From a virus: DNA of 28,098 nt. The stretch lies in IMG/VR virus record IMGVR_UViG_3300025896_001403, positions 1 to 28,098 of that record. One strand, 5' to 3'. The notes below the pieces were generated by a model. It worked only from the letters and a program-made list of their open reading frames with translations, was not told the origin of the DNA and ran no database searches. The position numbers and the translations under genes were made by a program. Positions 22,459 through 28,098 of this stretch are shown in pieces (position 1 is the first letter of the stretch; each line of letters opens with the position of its first letter).

Positions 22459-23465
22459 TGGACAATAATTTAATTCCCGAGCGGTGGGTTGCAATTACAG
22501 GCTGCAACGGTTACATTGGCGGCCAAACTGTATTACGATTTAAAGAACTTGGCTTTAAAGTAATCGGAGTTGATCGCAATAATACTGCTCCCTGGGTGCG
22601 CTCCGAAGTTGATATGTTTGTGCAAGGTGAATTTACCAATGCAATGTTCATTAACATGATCATTGATAAGAATCCAAGTGCATTGATTCATATAGCTGGT
22701 ACGAGCTTAGTTGGACCGAGCATTGCAGACCCAGCACCATACTACGTAAATAACGTAGGTGGTACTGCAAGACTACTCGAATTACTGGCCGCTAGGGGCT
22801 GGCACAAAACGGTAGTGTTTTCGTCTAGCGCAGCCGTATATGGAAATCCTGTTAAGGATAATTGGTTGTACGAAGAAGATCCAAAAACACCAATGAGCCC
22901 ATATGGGCAAAGCAAACTAATGGCAGAGCAAGTACTTAAAGATTTTGCAATTGGCTATAAGTTTAAAGTAGTTGCATTACGATACTTTAATGCATGCGGT
23001 GCTGACACTAAAGGTAGACATGGCCAGTTAAAAGCAGCAACTCATCTAATTGCTCGTGTACTAGAGACTATTGTGAATAAGGGTGTGTTTACTCTCAACG
23101 GCAACGACTATAGTACACCCGATGGCACATGTGTTAGAGATTACTTGCACGTAGAAGACATTGCCGAAGCGCATTATCTTGCAACTCAATATAATGATCC
23201 AGCAGTTAGCTATGTAGAATACAATTTAGGCAGCGGCAAAGGTATTAGCATTAAAGAAATTGTTGCAGCAGTGGAACGTATTACTGGTCGTATGGTGTTA
23301 ACTCAAATTGGACCCAAACGTGACGGCGACCCTGCTTCGCTAGTAGCATGCCCAGATAAGATTAAACGAGCACTTGGATGGAAAGCTGAGAAAAGTTCAA
23401 TTGACAACATTATCAAGACTGCTTGGGCTTGGTATAATTCAGCAGAATATAGGAACAGAGCATGA
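22458..23465 (+). CDS. galE: UDP-glucose 4-epimerase (GalE-like)
   Basis: A 335-residue extended short-chain dehydrogenase, the normal length for GalE, which interconverts UDP-glucose and UDP-galactose (or the N-acetyl forms). Seen are GCNGYIG (residues 15-21, NAD binding), VVFSSSAAVYGNP, the catalytic pair Tyr149 and Lys153 in SPYGQSKLMAEQ, LRYFNACGAD, a STPDGTCVRDYLHVEDIA block and RDGDPASLVA near the C-terminus. All are standard GalE motifs, so the call is firm; the sugar specificity is not. It overlaps the glycosyltransferase by TAATG and the next gene by four bases and probably provides the donor sugar to its neighbour. Confidence 0.93.
   Translation: MDNNLIPERWVAITGCNGYIGGQTVLRFKELGFKVIGVDRNNTAPWVRSEVDMFVQGEFTNAMFINMIIDKNPSALIHIAGTSLVGPSIADPAPYYVNNVGGTARLLELLAARGWHKTVVFSSSAAVYGNPVKDNWLYEEDPKTPMSPYGQSKLMAEQVLKDFAIGYKFKVVALRYFNACGADTKGRHGQLKAATHLIARVLETIVNKGVFTLNGNDYSTPDGTCVRDYLHVEDIAEAHYLATQYNDPAVSYVEYNLGSGKGISIKEIVAAVERITGRMVLTQIGPKRDGDPASLVACPDKIKRALGWKAEKSSIDNIIKTAWAWYNSAEYRNRA
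23410..23438 (+). promoter_or_regulatory. Possible internal promoter at the end of galE
   Basis: TTATCA (23410-23415, four of six) and TATAAT (23433-23438) at 17-base spacing lie inside the galE coding region. Transcription would begin near 23445, 17 bases before ATG 23462, with AGGA at 23451-23454 as ribosome site. Only moderate support because it is in coding sequence. Confidence 0.4.
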
Positions 23466-23890
23466 AGGTTGGATTTACCTGCTCGTCCTTTGATTTGTTT
23501 CATGCTGGTCATGTAGCAATGCTTGCTGAAGCAAAAACTAAATGCGACTATTTAATCATTGGATTACAGAACGACCCAACATTAGATCGTTCTACTAAAA
23601 ATAAACCTGTACAGACTATCGTAGAACGACAAATGCAACTCAAAGGTAGTCGCTATGTTGACGAAGTATGGGTTTACAATACTGAAAAAGATTTAGAAGA
23701 CTTGTTGCTTACTTTACCAATCAATGTGCGTATACTAGGCGTTGAATACGAAGGTAAAGAGTTCACGGGCCGTGAAATTTGTCACAAGCGTAACATTGAG
23801 TTATACTTCAATGGGCGCGATCATAGCTTTTCATCAAGTAGTTTGCGCCGCCGTGTGTACGAGTCAGAATTAAATAAGGAAACAAAATGA
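23462..23890 (+). CDS. Cytidylyltransferase-like protein, glycerol-3-phosphate cytidylyltransferase (TagD) type
   Basis: A 142-residue single-domain nucleotidyltransferase. Motifs: GFTCSSFDLFHAGHVAML with HxGH at residues 14-17, YLIIGLQNDPTLDRSTKNKP, ERQMQLKGSRYVDEV, and HSFSSSSLRRRV near the C-terminus, equivalent to the ISST-x-x-R signature. TagD-type enzymes join CTP to glycerol phosphate or a similar alcohol phosphate. It differs from the gene at 8699 in having no cupin. The product may feed glycan or teichoic-like polymer modification, but substrate is inferred from family only. Coupled by ATGA at both ends. Confidence 0.85.
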   Translation: MKVGFTCSSFDLFHAGHVAMLAEAKTKCDYLIIGLQNDPTLDRSTKNKPVQTIVERQMQLKGSRYVDEVWVYNTEKDLEDLLLTLPINVRILGVEYEGKEFTGREICHKRNIELYFNGRDHSFSSSSLRRRVYESELNKETK

Positions 23891-24315
23891 AGATCAATGA
23901 ATTAGAAAACGGTGTAACCGACGCTTGGTTTAGCCAAGGCAGCTTTGAGACTTTTAAAAAGCCAACACCTATTAAGTATCAAACAGCAATAGAGCCGGGT
24001 ACAGTTGAAACATTAGAAGGACCAGTTAATTATATTGCTGGCCATAAAATTATAACTGGCCCCAAGGGAGAAAAGTACCCGATTACTCCGCAAAAGTTTG
24101 CTGACTTTTATGATGATAATAGCAACAACACTGCTACGCCAAAGAAAATTGACAAAGTTGCAAAGCTCGCAGACCACGACGGTGTATTAAAAACATCGTG
24201 GGGCGACTTAAACTATACAGCAGGTAATGATTACATTGTGCGTCACGGTACAGGTGATTACGGTGCAGTAAAGAAAGATATCTTTGCACAAACTTACGAT
24301 ACTTCAAAGGCATAA
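23887..24315 (+). CDS. Hypothetical protein with an internal duplication
   Basis: A 142-residue protein made of two similar units. GTVETLEGPVNYIAGHKIIT followed by GPKGEKYPITPQKFADFYD (about residues 38-76) lines up with GVLKTSWGDLNYTAGNDYIV followed by RHGTGDYGAVKKDIFAQTYD (about 99-138). Each unit looks like a small beta-rich domain with a GDYxIxGxxGExYP-x-FxxTYE-type pattern that I have seen in bacterial and phage proteins without a known role. The N-terminal 35 residues are separate. ATG 23887 overlaps the previous stop by four bases. Confidence 0.75.
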   Translation: MKINELENGVTDAWFSQGSFETFKKPTPIKYQTAIEPGTVETLEGPVNYIAGHKIITGPKGEKYPITPQKFADFYDDNSNNTATPKKIDKVAKLADHDGVLKTSWGDLNYTAGNDYIVRHGTGDYGAVKKDIFAQTYDTSKA

Positions 24316-24316
24316 G

Positions 24317-24478
24317 ATGCAAATCAGAGTAAAAGAGAATCCAGAAGAATTTGGCAAGTGTGGTTGTGGCCGCAGTCCAACGGGTAAATGCATTGGCTGG
24401 CACGGACTAACTACTTTACAGCTTAAAGAAGCTCAAGCAAAGTATGCGTTGGCTAATAAGCAGGATACTAAAACATGA
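24317..24478 (+). CDS. Small cysteine-rich protein, CDGSH-like
   Basis: A 53-residue protein with a CGCGRSPTGKCIGWHGL segment near residues 15-31. This resembles the CDGSH iron-sulfur motif (C-x-C-x2-S-x3-P-x-C-D-G-S-H) in having C-x-C-x2-S, a third Cys and a His in order. It differs in being one residue shorter before the third Cys and reading C-I-G-W-H instead of C-D-G-S-H. Metal binding by three Cys and one His is plausible; a 2Fe-2S cluster is inference. The longer open frame upstream is rejected in favour of ATG 24317, which lies one base after the previous stop. Its stop overlaps the next ATG. Confidence 0.7.
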   Translation: MQIRVKENPEEFGKCGCGRSPTGKCIGWHGLTTLQLKEAQAKYALANKQDTKT

Positions 24479-24567
24479 TTTTTAATTTACCAGAAGAATG
24501 GGTACCGTTTGTACCAGACGAGCAATCATTAGGATCAATGATTAATATGATTAGAAAGTCAATATGA
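24475..24567 (+). CDS. Mini-gene, 30 residues, between the CDGSH-like gene and glutaredoxin
   Basis: ATG 24475 to TGA 24565-24567 encodes 30 residues, beginning MIFNLPEEWVPFVPDEQSLG and ending in a short basic helix. It fills the gap between two genes exactly, with a four-base ATGA overlap at both ends, the same coupling used by real genes around it. I take it as a translated gene because a chance frame would not be expected to fit both junctions. No function can be given. Confidence 0.6.
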   Translation: MIFNLPEEWVPFVPDEQSLGSMINMIRKSI

Positions 24568-24812
24568 CCACTATTGTAATTTACAGCAAAGATCCGTGCC
24601 CTTATTGTGAGCACGCAAAAGCATGGCTCAACAGCAAGCAATTGACGTACACCGAACACCGTGTTGGGGTTGATGGATTTACACGCGAAGATCTAATAGC
24701 AGCAGTACCAACTGCCAGAACTGTACCGCAGATCATCATTGATGGTAATTTGATTGGTGGCTGGGATGACTTGCGAGCAAGTGCATTCTATGCTGCAACC
24801 AATCTCAAATAA
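24564..24812 (+). CDS. Glutaredoxin
   Basis: An 82-residue thioredoxin-fold protein that matches glutaredoxin: YSKDPCPYCEHAKAWL with the redox pair Cys12 and Cys15 (C-P-Y-C), TVPQIIIDG with the cis-Pro loop near 53-61, and the glutathione-site GGWDDL near 66-71. Phages carry glutaredoxins to supply electrons to ribonucleotide reductase, and no reductase is in this window. It lies in a redox-rich stretch with the CDGSH-like gene. Its 3' end overlaps the next gene by 23 bases. Confidence 0.92.
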   Translation: MTTIVIYSKDPCPYCEHAKAWLNSKQLTYTEHRVGVDGFTREDLIAAVPTARTVPQIIIDGNLIGGWDDLRASAFYAATNLK

Positions 24813-25077
24813 AGTATCGCATTCTGCTAAAACTGTAATTCCAATTACAAGTTTAAGAGAGATTAGAAGTTGGTTGATTGCTAATTGTAAACAACGTTGG
24901 TATGCAACCGATTTCAAAGGTGTTCCGTTTAATTGGCGCAGGGCCGGTAAAATGAGTCCAGAAATGCAAAAGTACTTTAGTGAAATGGACATTACATTGA
25001 TGATCCATTTTAATCAGCCAGAAGATTTAATGCTTTATTTGCTCACTTGGCCAAGCGAAGTCTTGCTAAATTCCTAA
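24790..25077 (+). CDS. Distant member of the FKLxW small-protein family
   Basis: A 95-residue protein with the same domain as the array at 10.5-13.8 kb: a helix LREIRSWLIANCKQRWYATD near residues 23-42 and a tail FNQPEDLMLYLLTWPSEVL near 74-92, where L-Y-L-L-T-W replaces F-K-L-x-W. It lies about 11 kb from the array, so the family is not confined to one tandem run. Start at ATG 24790 is inferred from the overlap with glutaredoxin, since the longer frame would cover more of that gene. Function unknown. Confidence 0.7.
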   Translation: MLQPISNKVSHSAKTVIPITSLREIRSWLIANCKQRWYATDFKGVPFNWRRAGKMSPEMQKYFSEMDITLMIHFNQPEDLMLYLLTWPSEVLLNS

Positions 25078-25091
25078 ATAGATGCTACAAT
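25063..25091 (+). promoter_or_regulatory. Probable promoter for GTP cyclohydrolase I
   Basis: TTGCTA (25063-25068) and TACAAT (25086-25091) are 17 bases apart, with nine of twelve matches to consensus. A T4-late-like CTAAATA (25074-25080) sits inside the spacer, and a five-base-pair inverted repeat follows (ATGAC at 25099-25103 and GTCAT at 25110-25114). Together these suggest a gene with separate control. Confidence 0.45.
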
Positions 25092-25133
25092 AAACAATAT
25101 GACATCCACGTCATTAACTCGGAGAAAATAAAA

Positions 25134-25973
25134 TTGACAAAAGAATTTGAACAGAACACAGCACTCACCAAGAAAGATGAGCGTGAGTTTAAGCAAGACG
25201 AATATGTGCCTTTGCAAAAAGAAGTATATATTAAAAAAGAAACAGCCCTAGACGCAATGGCAGGCGATGGCGGCTATCAAGAAGGCAAGTACTTGGGAGA
25301 TTACCTTCGCTTTAAAATGAAACGCAATAACAAACGTTTTTGGGCTGGCGACAACATTAGCGAATATGTTAGCGATGCTGACAAGGAACTATTGATCAAC
25401 GAAGCAACAGAAGCTTTCGAGCGTGTATTAGATACATTGCTCATTGATCGTGAAAACGATCCAAACTCCAAAGGTACTGCAAGACGACTTGCTAAGATGT
25501 ACTTTAACGAAATTATGGCAGGTAGATATGAACCAGCACCAGACGCAACAGCATTTCCAAACGACTCGGCGGACCGTTATGAAGGTATGCTCGTTGTACG
25601 TAGTGAGTTGCGCTCTATGTGTAGCCATCATCACCAACCCGTTGCTGGCGTTGCTTATATTGGCATTTTGGCTGCTAACAAACTCATTGGCCTTAGCAAG
25701 TATACCCGCATCGCCCAGTGGTGTGCAAGACGAGGTACTCTCCAGGAGGAACTTTGTAATGATATTGCTAGGGAGATCTCCAAAGCAACTGATAGCGAAA
25801 ACGTAGCAGTGTATATTCAAGCCACACACGGTTGCTGTGAGAATCGCGGTATCATGGCACACTCTAGCCTAACGCAGACAACTGTACTCAAAGGTGCATT
25901 CAAAGATGACCAAAGTACAAAGAAAGAGTTCTTTGACAATATCAAAATGCAACAAGAATTTGCCCCACGGTGA
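25134..25973 (+). CDS. folE: GTP cyclohydrolase I
   Basis: A 279-residue enzyme that converts GTP to dihydroneopterin triphosphate, the first step to folate and to preQ0. The catalytic domain is at the C-terminus: SMCSHHHQPVAGVAYIGI (zinc ligands Cys163 and His166), LIGLSKYTRIAQWCARR, and THGCCENRGIM with Cys234 as the third ligand, then SSLTQTTVLKGAF. An N-terminal extension of about 60 residues precedes it. In phages with a DpdA-like transglycosylase, this gene usually serves 7-deazaguanine synthesis, and such a protein lies at 17888. The start is TTG 25134, set by GGAG at 25121-25124, nine bases upstream; no suitable ATG exists in frame before residue 42. A TGATG overlap leads to the next gene. 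Confidence 0.93.
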   Translation: MTKEFEQNTALTKKDEREFKQDEYVPLQKEVYIKKETALDAMAGDGGYQEGKYLGDYLRFKMKRNNKRFWAGDNISEYVSDADKELLINEATEAFERVLDTLLIDRENDPNSKGTARRLAKMYFNEIMAGRYEPAPDATAFPNDSADRYEGMLVVRSELRSMCSHHHQPVAGVAYIGILAANKLIGLSKYTRIAQWCARRGTLQEELCNDIAREISKATDSENVAVYIQATHGCCENRGIMAHSSLTQTTVLKGAFKDDQSTKKEFFDNIKMQQEFAPR

Positions 25974-26449
25974 TGACAATGGATGAAGATTCAAAAGACC
26001 ATGTAAGCACAGTAGCTGATATAACTCCTATTCAGTTTGCATGGGATGAAACTAATACAACTGTTGGTATAATTGCACAAGAGATTGGTAGTATCGATCT
26101 AAGCGACTATTCAATAGCTACTGGCGTAGGATTAGCGAGTGTTAGTGTTGGTAGTGTTGGTAGTGTTGGTATTGGTGTTAATAATTGGGCAAATGGATCT
26201 AGTATTTCATTTGCTGGCAGTGCTACATTAAAGGCAGACACTACCGAGTATGGTAAGAACACTATCAAGACAGCCAATAGCACAATTGATATTGACGAAC
26301 TAGCCGACATGATGGAAACTCTTAAAAAGCGTTTGCTAATTTTGACTCCAAATTTTGAGCAACTTGAAAAGTATCCAATGCTTAAAGCAGCATACGACGA
26401 ATTTAAAATGTTAGAGAAACTACTTGGAGAACCAAATGACGACACATAA
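25973..26449 (+). CDS. Hypothetical protein with a Gly/Ser/Val-rich low-complexity region
   Basis: A 158-residue protein. The N-terminal half is low in complexity, with SVSVGSVGSVGIGV near residues 57-70 encoded by a tandem 9-base repeat. The C-terminal third, IDELADMMETLKKRLLILTP followed by NFEQLEKYPMLKAAYDEFKM, is a helical segment of the kind I recognise at the end of several unrelated phage proteins, possibly a virion-interaction or oligomerisation module. No enzyme motif. ATG 25973 overlaps the folE stop (TGATG); ATG 25979 is an alternative start. Confidence 0.7.
   Translation: MTMDEDSKDHVSTVADITPIQFAWDETNTTVGIIAQEIGSIDLSDYSIATGVGLASVSVGSVGSVGIGVNNWANGSSISFAGSATLKADTTEYGKNTIKTANSTIDIDELADMMETLKKRLLILTPNFEQLEKYPMLKAAYDEFKMLEKLLGEPNDDT
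26143..26169 (+). repeat. Tandem repeat, three copies of a 9-base unit
   Basis: TAGTGTTGG occurs three times in a row at 26143-26169, in frame within the gene at 25973, coding a V-G-S repeat. Perfect identity suggests recent slippage and possible length variation between relatives. Confidence 0.85.
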
Positions 26450-26951
26450 ACTTTTACTATCGTGGGAAGATGTTGAACACCAATGTCAGACCATTGTTCA
26501 ACAGATGCAAATTGATCGATGGATCCCAGATCTTGTTATTGGGATTGATCGTGGTGGACTTGTTGCATCGAGTATGATTAGTCATTACTTAAAGGTACCG
26601 CATCAGAGTGTTAAAGTATCGTTGCGCGAGAACGGCGGCGAAGGCACACAATCATTGCTATGGGCACCTGAAGAAGTAATTGAAGGTAAACAAATTTTGT
26701 TAGTTGATGATATCAATGATACTGGTGCAACTCAAGCATGGCTTCGCGCAGATTGGGCATCATCAGTTGCAGGTGTAAATTCTGAGTTTGATTCTGAGCA
26801 TTGGCATAACAATGTACGTTGGGCAAGTTTAGTTGAAAATGATGCAAGTGATGAATATAGCGACTATCATGGTATAGTAATCAATAAATTTGAAAACAAT
26901 ATGTGGGTAGATTTTCCGTGGGAATCTTGGTGGACGAGGAGTACAAAATGA
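26436..26951 (+). CDS. Phosphoribosyltransferase domain protein
   Basis: A 171-residue type I phosphoribosyltransferase-like protein. VIGIDRGGLVASSMISHYL near residues 34-52 forms the first lobe, and ILLVDDINDTGAT (87-99) is the PRPP-binding loop. The layout resembles xanthine or hypoxanthine-guanine phosphoribosyltransferases, so purine salvage is likely; the closest member cannot be told. A C-terminal Trp-rich hood follows. ATG 26436 overlaps the previous gene by 14 bases. The next gene begins in its stop (ATGA at 26948). A purine-handling role would fit phage DNA synthesis or the deazaguanine route. Confidence 0.85.
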   Translation: MTTHKLLLSWEDVEHQCQTIVQQMQIDRWIPDLVIGIDRGGLVASSMISHYLKVPHQSVKVSLRENGGEGTQSLLWAPEEVIEGKQILLVDDINDTGATQAWLRADWASSVAGVNSEFDSEHWHNNVRWASLVENDASDEYSDYHGIVINKFENNMWVDFPWESWWTRSTK

Positions 26952-27361
26952 AAGTTGGATTTAGTTTAGGTCGTTGCATCCGTGATATTGTCAACGGTAC
27001 AGTAGATGAAAGTGATGTTATTGTAATCGTGTCAGGTACACGTTTCACAACACAAGAACAGTTAGTTGGCATTGTCTCTGATTACATGTGGCGGGATAAC
27101 TACTTGGTGGGACTAGACGAAGCTGAATGCCAGGGTGTTGCTAGTGTATTGTTCCGAGAAGGTAAAATCCACCAGCCACGTAACTTTGGTTCATACAGAA
27201 GCCAAATGCCTGAAGAATGTGTTTGGGCAGACTTGTTGCCTACTGGTGGTCATGAAGACCCAATGGTACAGGAAGCATGGCAAGCCTATCGCGGCATGTT
27301 AGGACTAACTGGCAATAAGCCAGATGACAAAGAGTATATTGAATCGAATTGGAAAATCTAA
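26948..27361 (+). CDS. Conserved phage protein of unknown function
   Basis: A 137-residue protein. The N-terminal half, [20 protein letters not shown] followed by [10 protein letters not shown], looks like a small alpha/beta domain I have seen in marine T4-type phages as a hypothetical protein. The second half contains [20 protein letters not shown] and a tail rich in charged residues. No catalytic motif is clear. The start is set by the ATGA overlap with the phosphoribosyltransferase, rejecting 15 extra residues upstream. It is followed by the ferredoxin after one base. Confidence 0.7.
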   Translation: MKVGFSLGRCIRDIVNGTVDESDVIVIVSGTRFTTQEQLVGIVSDYMWRDNYLVGLDEAECQGVASVLFREGKIHQPRNFGSYRSQMPEECVWADLLPTGGHEDPMVQEAWQAYRGMLGLTGNKPDDKEYIESNWKI

Positions 27362-27362
27362 A

Positions 27363-27677
27363 ATGACATTTGTAGTAACTGAAGGTTGTGTTAAGTGCAA
27401 GTACACCGACTGTGTAGATGTATGCCCAGTTGATTGCTTTAAAGAAGGTCCTAACTTTCTTGTAATTGATCCTGATGGTTGCATTGACTGTGCAGTATGT
27501 GTTCCAGAATGTCCAATCAATGCTATTGTAGTTGATACTGATGCTACTAAGGAATGGATCGATATTAATGCAAGGTTAGCATTGACTTGGCCAAGCATTT
27601 ATAAAAAGAAAGAGGCACTTGATACTGCTGAAGAGTTTAAAACGATTATTGATAAAAAACATCTATTAGAAGAATGA
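27363..27677 (+). CDS. Seven-iron ferredoxin, FdxA type
   Basis: A 104-residue ferredoxin (about 106 in Azotobacter FdI). Cysteines at 9, 12, 17, 21, 25, 40, 43, 46 and 50 match the family pattern: [17 protein letters not shown] for one cluster and [12 protein letters not shown] for the other, so a [3Fe-4S] and a [4Fe-4S] cluster can be held. The N-terminus [17 protein letters not shown] is almost that of proteobacterial FdxA proteins. In a phage it may supply electrons to the radical SAM protein at 3104 or to the oxygenase that follows; both are inference. The frame extends 13 residues upstream, but ATG 27363 fits the family start. The next gene overlaps it by four bases. Confidence 0.92.
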   Translation: MTFVVTEGCVKCKYTDCVDVCPVDCFKEGPNFLVIDPDGCIDCAVCVPECPINAIVVDTDATKEWIDINARLALTWPSIYKKKEALDTAEEFKTIIDKKHLLEE

Positions 27678-28098
27678 GTTTGGAAAACATAATCAATCTT
27701 GACCATGTGCCAAAGCTAGTAAAGAAGTATTCTGGCATTGGTGCATTGCCATTGGCGCTGCCCAAGTTTGTATTAGATGATGTAAACGAGTTTTGGCGAA
27801 TATGGAATAGTGAAGTTGTAGCAGTTGCACGTCAACATATTGATCGAGGCGCATTGGGTAACGATAATCCTGGCATGTCTTTTACTCAATGGGAAGGTCT
27901 TGCCATGTATGAAGACACTACTTTGTTGGCTAAGGCAGCGTGGAATACTAAAATATCAACTGCACTTGCAACCAGTCAGCCCAAGTTTCTTAAATCTATT
28001 TTTGAAACGCTACCATTTGTTAAAATACGTTCAGTTAGGCTATGGAGTGCAAATCGTGAAGTCAAGGCACACTACGATGGTAACATGCCTGCTAGTTT
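27674..28098 (+). CDS. Probable 2-oxoglutarate/Fe(II) oxygenase, aspartyl-hydroxylase-like; 3' end outside window
   Basis: ATG 27674 opens a frame that reaches the window end without a stop; 141 residues are visible. The last part, [20 protein letters not shown], contains H-x-D (HYD) in a context like the first iron-binding strand of aspartyl/asparaginyl-hydroxylase-type oxygenases. The second His and the 2-oxoglutarate Arg would lie beyond the edge, so the assignment is tentative. It starts in the stop of the ferredoxin gene (ATGA), which hints at a shared redox job. Confidence 0.6.
   Translation, partial: MSLENIINLDHVPKLVKKYSGIGALPLALPKFVLDDVNEFWRIWNSEVVAVARQHIDRGALGNDNPGMSFTQWEGLAMYEDTTLLAKAAWNTKISTALATSQPKFLKSIFETLPFVKIRSVRLWSANREVKAHYDGNMPAS

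Noticed and set aside
23401-23438. TTGACA at 23401 paired with TATAAT at 23433
   Set aside because: The spacer is 26 bases, too long for sigma-70; the weaker TTATCA at 23410 gives 17 and is listed instead.
25099-25131. Ten-codon leader peptide before folE (ATG 25099)
   Set aside because: No ribosome site of its own and the frame lacks a regulatory pattern such as repeated codons.
25444-25806. Plus-strand frame of 120 codons inside folE
   Set aside because: It overlaps the conserved GTP cyclohydrolase domain in another frame and its translation has no domain-like pattern.
1-28098. tRNA genes or CRISPR arrays
   Set aside because: I saw no cloverleaf-like segments in the short gaps and no regularly spaced repeats; gaps are almost all below 100 bases.

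Overview
The window looks like part of the genome of a large, virulent, T4-type tailed phage (a myovirus, probably from a marine or freshwater habitat). The evidence is a T4-style family B replicative DNA polymerase, a probable sliding clamp next to it, a DsbA-type late-transcription DNA-binding protein, a GH19 endolysin, and dense one-directional gene packing. All credible genes are on the + strand and about half of the junctions overlap. No tRNA, integrase, transposase or CRISPR array is visible. The host is probably a Gram-negative bacterium: promoters are E. coli-like sigma-70 sites and the ferredoxin is of the proteobacterial seven-iron type. The host cannot be named from this sequence.

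Layout. (1) 1-1790: the end of an unknown phage protein, the endolysin and a hairpin terminator. (2) 1792-9457: a sugar and surface-modification block with two related glycosyltransferase-like proteins, a radical SAM protein between them, a GDP-mannose 3,5-epimerase-like domain fused to one of them, an FkbM methyltransferase, a nucleotide-sugar dehydrogenase and a nucleotidyltransferase-cupin fusion. (3) 9513-9878: a small EF-hand protein. (4) 9884-14016: a consensus sigma-70 promoter, dsbA, a small membrane protein, then a run of very small coupled genes. Most of these share one C-terminal signature, an acidic residue and Ala followed by F-K-L-x-W, and appear to be divergent copies of one domain. 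(5) 14031-21166: DNA polymerase, clamp, a tRNA-guanine-transglycosylase-like (DpdA-like) protein and several small unknowns, ending at a strong terminator. (6) 21194-28098: a glycosyltransferase, a GalE epimerase, a glycerol-phosphate-cytidylyltransferase-like enzyme, small redox proteins (CDGSH-like, glutaredoxin, ferredoxin), another member of the small-gene family, GTP cyclohydrolase I, a phosphoribosyltransferase and the start of a probable 2-oxoglutarate oxygenase.

How it may fit together. The DpdA-like protein and GTP cyclohydrolase I are the last and first steps of a 7-deazaguanine DNA-modification route; the middle genes (queD, queE, queC) are not in this window. The two sugar blocks could decorate virion proteins, DNA or the host surface. 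The small-gene array after the 9884 promoter sits where T4-type phages usually keep early host-takeover genes and is the best candidate for an undescribed system.
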